Source of the DNA: Calditrichia bacterium
Lineage (GTDB): Bacteria > Calditrichota > Calditrichia > JAJRVZ01
Length of the DNA stretch: 7,735 bases
Reading direction: 5' to 3'
Assembly (NCBI GenBank): GCA_030634505.1
Contig: DAOWAQ010000084.1
Coordinates: 1-7,735, forward strand
Shown: positions 6,409-7,735 of the stretch, one piece after another
How positions within the stretch are numbered: the stretch's first letter is position 1
Layout of the letters: each line of letters begins with the position of its first letter
Notes under the pieces: generated by a model
Told to the model about the DNA's origin: nothing
Database searches by the model: none
What the model saw: the letters and a program-made list of their open reading frames with translations, nothing else
Made by a program: the position numbers and the translations under genes

Positions 6409-7079
6409 TATAATACTCCTTTACGAAAGCGATATGCTGATAGAAAAGTCTGAAATACAAAACATAGTGATATTAATATGAAAATTATAATGGAGTTTGC
6501 ATAAGTATTATAAGTATCCAAATAAAAAAGTGAATTTAAAAATCCTAAAAATACCATCAATAGTGCTATTCTGATTGACCATTTTATCTCAATGGAGATC
6601 ATAACTACAGCCCAGTATGCAAACAATCCTGCTAAATACCATGGTAATGTTGTGATAAGTAAACTCCACAACACTTCCACCGGAAAAAAATATGTTGATA
6701 TAAGAGTTAAGATTATATAAGAAATTAAATAGATGCTCAATAGTGTAAAGGTTCCTATTGAGAGCATAGATAATAAGATTGCATTTTCTTTCATTGGTAA
6801 ATGTAATGTAAGTTTTAATCTGCTTGCACTTATTTCGGGAATAAACTGTGTAATCCCTATCAAAATACCAGCAAATAATGGTAAATAGATATATAATCCA
6901 CCATAAAAAATCGTTCCCCGAATTACAACATTATACCACATTCCAGTGGGTTCAATGAATCTCATATAATATGATGTATTTATATAAATGTATCCAAGCA
7001 TTAGCATAAAAACTACAAATATTGCGGCTGACGCCCATTTGATTTTTAGCCATTCTTTAAATAGTAATGATTTAAACAT
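6408..7079 (-). CDS. ABC-2 type exporter permease
   Basis: The product is 223 residues with six predicted membrane helices (about 14-33, 56-79, 98-128, 134-162, 169-187, 194-214), the normal layout for a small ABC-2 permease. After helix 2 comes FIPEISASRLKLTLHLPMKE, which matches the cytoplasmic coupling segment of this family (Glu, then a Leu-rich helix, then a Pro). It should dimerise and work with the ATPase encoded just upstream. The ATG at 7079-7077 lies eight bases after the ATPase stop, and AGGAG (7085-7089) overlaps that stop. The resemblance is to NosY/YtrC-type permeases; the substrate cannot be read from the sequence. Confidence 0.85.
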   Translation of the reverse strand: MFKSLLFKEWLKIKWASAAIFVVFMLMLGYIYINTSYYMRFIEPTGMWYNVVIRGTIFYGGLYIYLPLFAGILIGITQFIPEISASRLKLTLHLPMKENAILLSMLSIGTFTLLSIYLISYIILTLISTYFFPVEVLWSLLITTLPWYLAGLFAYWAVVMISIEIKWSIRIALLMVFLGFLNSLFYLDTYNTYANSIIIFILISLCFVFQTFLSAYRFRKGVL

Positions 7080-7084
7080 TTTTT

Positions 7085-7089
7085 CTCCT
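7085..7089 (-). promoter_or_regulatory. Shine-Dalgarno AGGAG overlapping the ATPase stop codon
   Basis: The minus strand reads TAGGAGAAAAAATG: the TAG stop of the ATPase shares bases with AGGAG, and the permease ATG follows after a five-A spacer region. This is a typical sign of translational coupling of the two exporter genes. Confidence 0.6.
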
Positions 7090-7735
7090 AGTATTTACCG
7101 GTAATTCCAACAAATGCATCCTCAAGTGTCATGGGAATTTCATTAATGTCTTTATATTTTATATTTTTTGAAGATAAATAATTTTCAATTTCGTTTATGT
7201 TTGAAAAAGAATAGACGGAAACGCTGTTCTTCAAAATTTCAAAATTTCTTATTACATCACTTTTTTCAAATGTATAATTTGAAGCAGGGTCTACTGTAAA
7301 TTTATACTGTTTAAATTTTTCCTTTAAATTTTTTACGGTCGTAGATAATAATACACTACGATAATCTAAAATTACGCAGTCATCGATTAGATCTTCCAGA
7401 TCCTGGATTATATGTGATGTAATAAATATCGTTTTGTTTTCAGTTTTTGTGTATTCTTTTAAGTAATCTAAAAATAGTCTGCGATAACCGGCGTCAAGTC
7501 CCATTGAATAATCATCTAAAATCATTAGATCAGGGTCTTGAGCTAATATTAAACCTAAAGCTACCTGTGATCTTTGCCCACATGACATTGTAGAGATATT
7601 TTGATTATCGGTTATGTCAAGTTTTGACATTAAATCAAAATATGGTTCTTTTTTCCAATTCGGATAAAAAGCAGAATAAAATTTTTCTATTTGATATATA
7701 TTCATGAATCCGTATTGAATATGCCCTTCCATTAA
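7088..7735 (-). CDS. ABC transporter ATP-binding protein (partial, N terminus outside window)
   Basis: The frame is open to the right edge; an ATG at 7732 is internal and not the start, because the Walker A and Q-loop part is still missing. With that Met as residue 1, the visible 214 residues hold the signature motif MSCGQ (49-53), Walker B LMILDD (69-74), D-loop region MGLD (77-80) and H-loop TSH (His107). The C terminus LEDAFVGITGKY is typical of ATPases of ABC-2 exporters (NosF/YtrB/CcmA type). Two changes stand out: the usual catalytic Glu after the Walker B Asp is Asp, and the second signature Gly side reads SCGQ instead of SGGQ. Both may be normal in this subfamily. It heads the visible operon with the permease eight bases downstream, and supplies the energy for the exporter on the cytoplasmic face. 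Confidence 0.88.
   Translation of the reverse strand, partial: LMEGHIQYGFMNIYQIEKFYSAFYPNWKKEPYFDLMSKLDITDNQNISTMSCGQRSQVALGLILAQDPDLMILDDYSMGLDAGYRRLFLDYLKEYTKTENKTIFITSHIIQDLEDLIDDCVILDYRSVLLSTTVKNLKEKFKQYKFTVDPASNYTFEKSDVIRNFEILKNSVSVYSFSNINEIENYLSSKNIKYKDINEIPMTLEDAFVGITGKY

Noticed and set aside
1..7735. CRISPR arrays, tRNA or rRNA genes, insertion sequences, phage genes
   Set aside because: I found no regularly spaced direct repeats, no tRNA- or rRNA-like segments, and no transposase or integrase motifs on either strand.

Overview
The window is AT-rich (roughly two thirds A+T) and reads as chromosomal DNA from the Bacteroidota/FCB group. Pointers are a peptidase M64 (IgA-peptidase type) gene with its usual N-terminal domain, a DUF4857-like membrane protein beside an ABC-2 exporter, a long polyferredoxin with HMA-like tail domains, and two dispersed-type palindromic repeats that look familiar from that group. 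Several genes carry strong Shine-Dalgarno sequences (GGAGGG, GGAG, AAAGGAG, AGGAG). These are less usual in the class Bacteroidia, so a deeper FCB lineage such as Ignavibacteriota is possible. All taxonomy here is recognition from memory, not a search.

Layout, left to right. (1) 1-819, minus: the start of a secreted protein with an LPP20/FlgT_N-like domain and a helical, TPR-like part; it begins with TTG and runs off the left edge. (2) 820-1010: intergenic, with a 73-base imperfect palindrome at 911-983. (3) 1011-2489, minus: one peptidase M64 gene split by a single in-frame TAA at 1494-1496, directly after the zinc-site motif HEFGHSFAGLADE; the rest of the domain stays open in the same frame. 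(4) 2490-2588: divergent intergenic region. (5) 2589-3047, plus: a 152-residue Cys/His-rich, zinc-ribbon-like protein of unknown function, the only plus-strand gene. (6) 3048-3220: spacer between convergent genes, holding a perfect 13-bp inverted repeat at 3053-3122. (7) 7735 down to 3221, minus: a tight four-gene operon in transcription order: ABC ATPase (5' end outside the window), ABC-2 permease, DUF4857-like membrane protein, polyferredoxin.

How the operon may work: the ATPase and the six-helix permease form one exporter of the NosFY/YtrBC type. The third gene adds a membrane-anchored protein with a large domain of about 330 residues, probably outside the membrane. The fourth encodes a NapH/NosR-like membrane iron-sulfur protein that would move electrons across or along the membrane. 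Its C-terminal half can be read as three successive HMA-like (ferredoxin-fold) modules, none with the classical CxxC copper site. An ABC exporter pair with a membrane polyferredoxin recalls the nos (nitrous oxide reductase) accessory genes, but nosZ, nosD and nosL are not visible. This operon is the best candidate for an undescribed system; its substrate cannot be read from the sequence.
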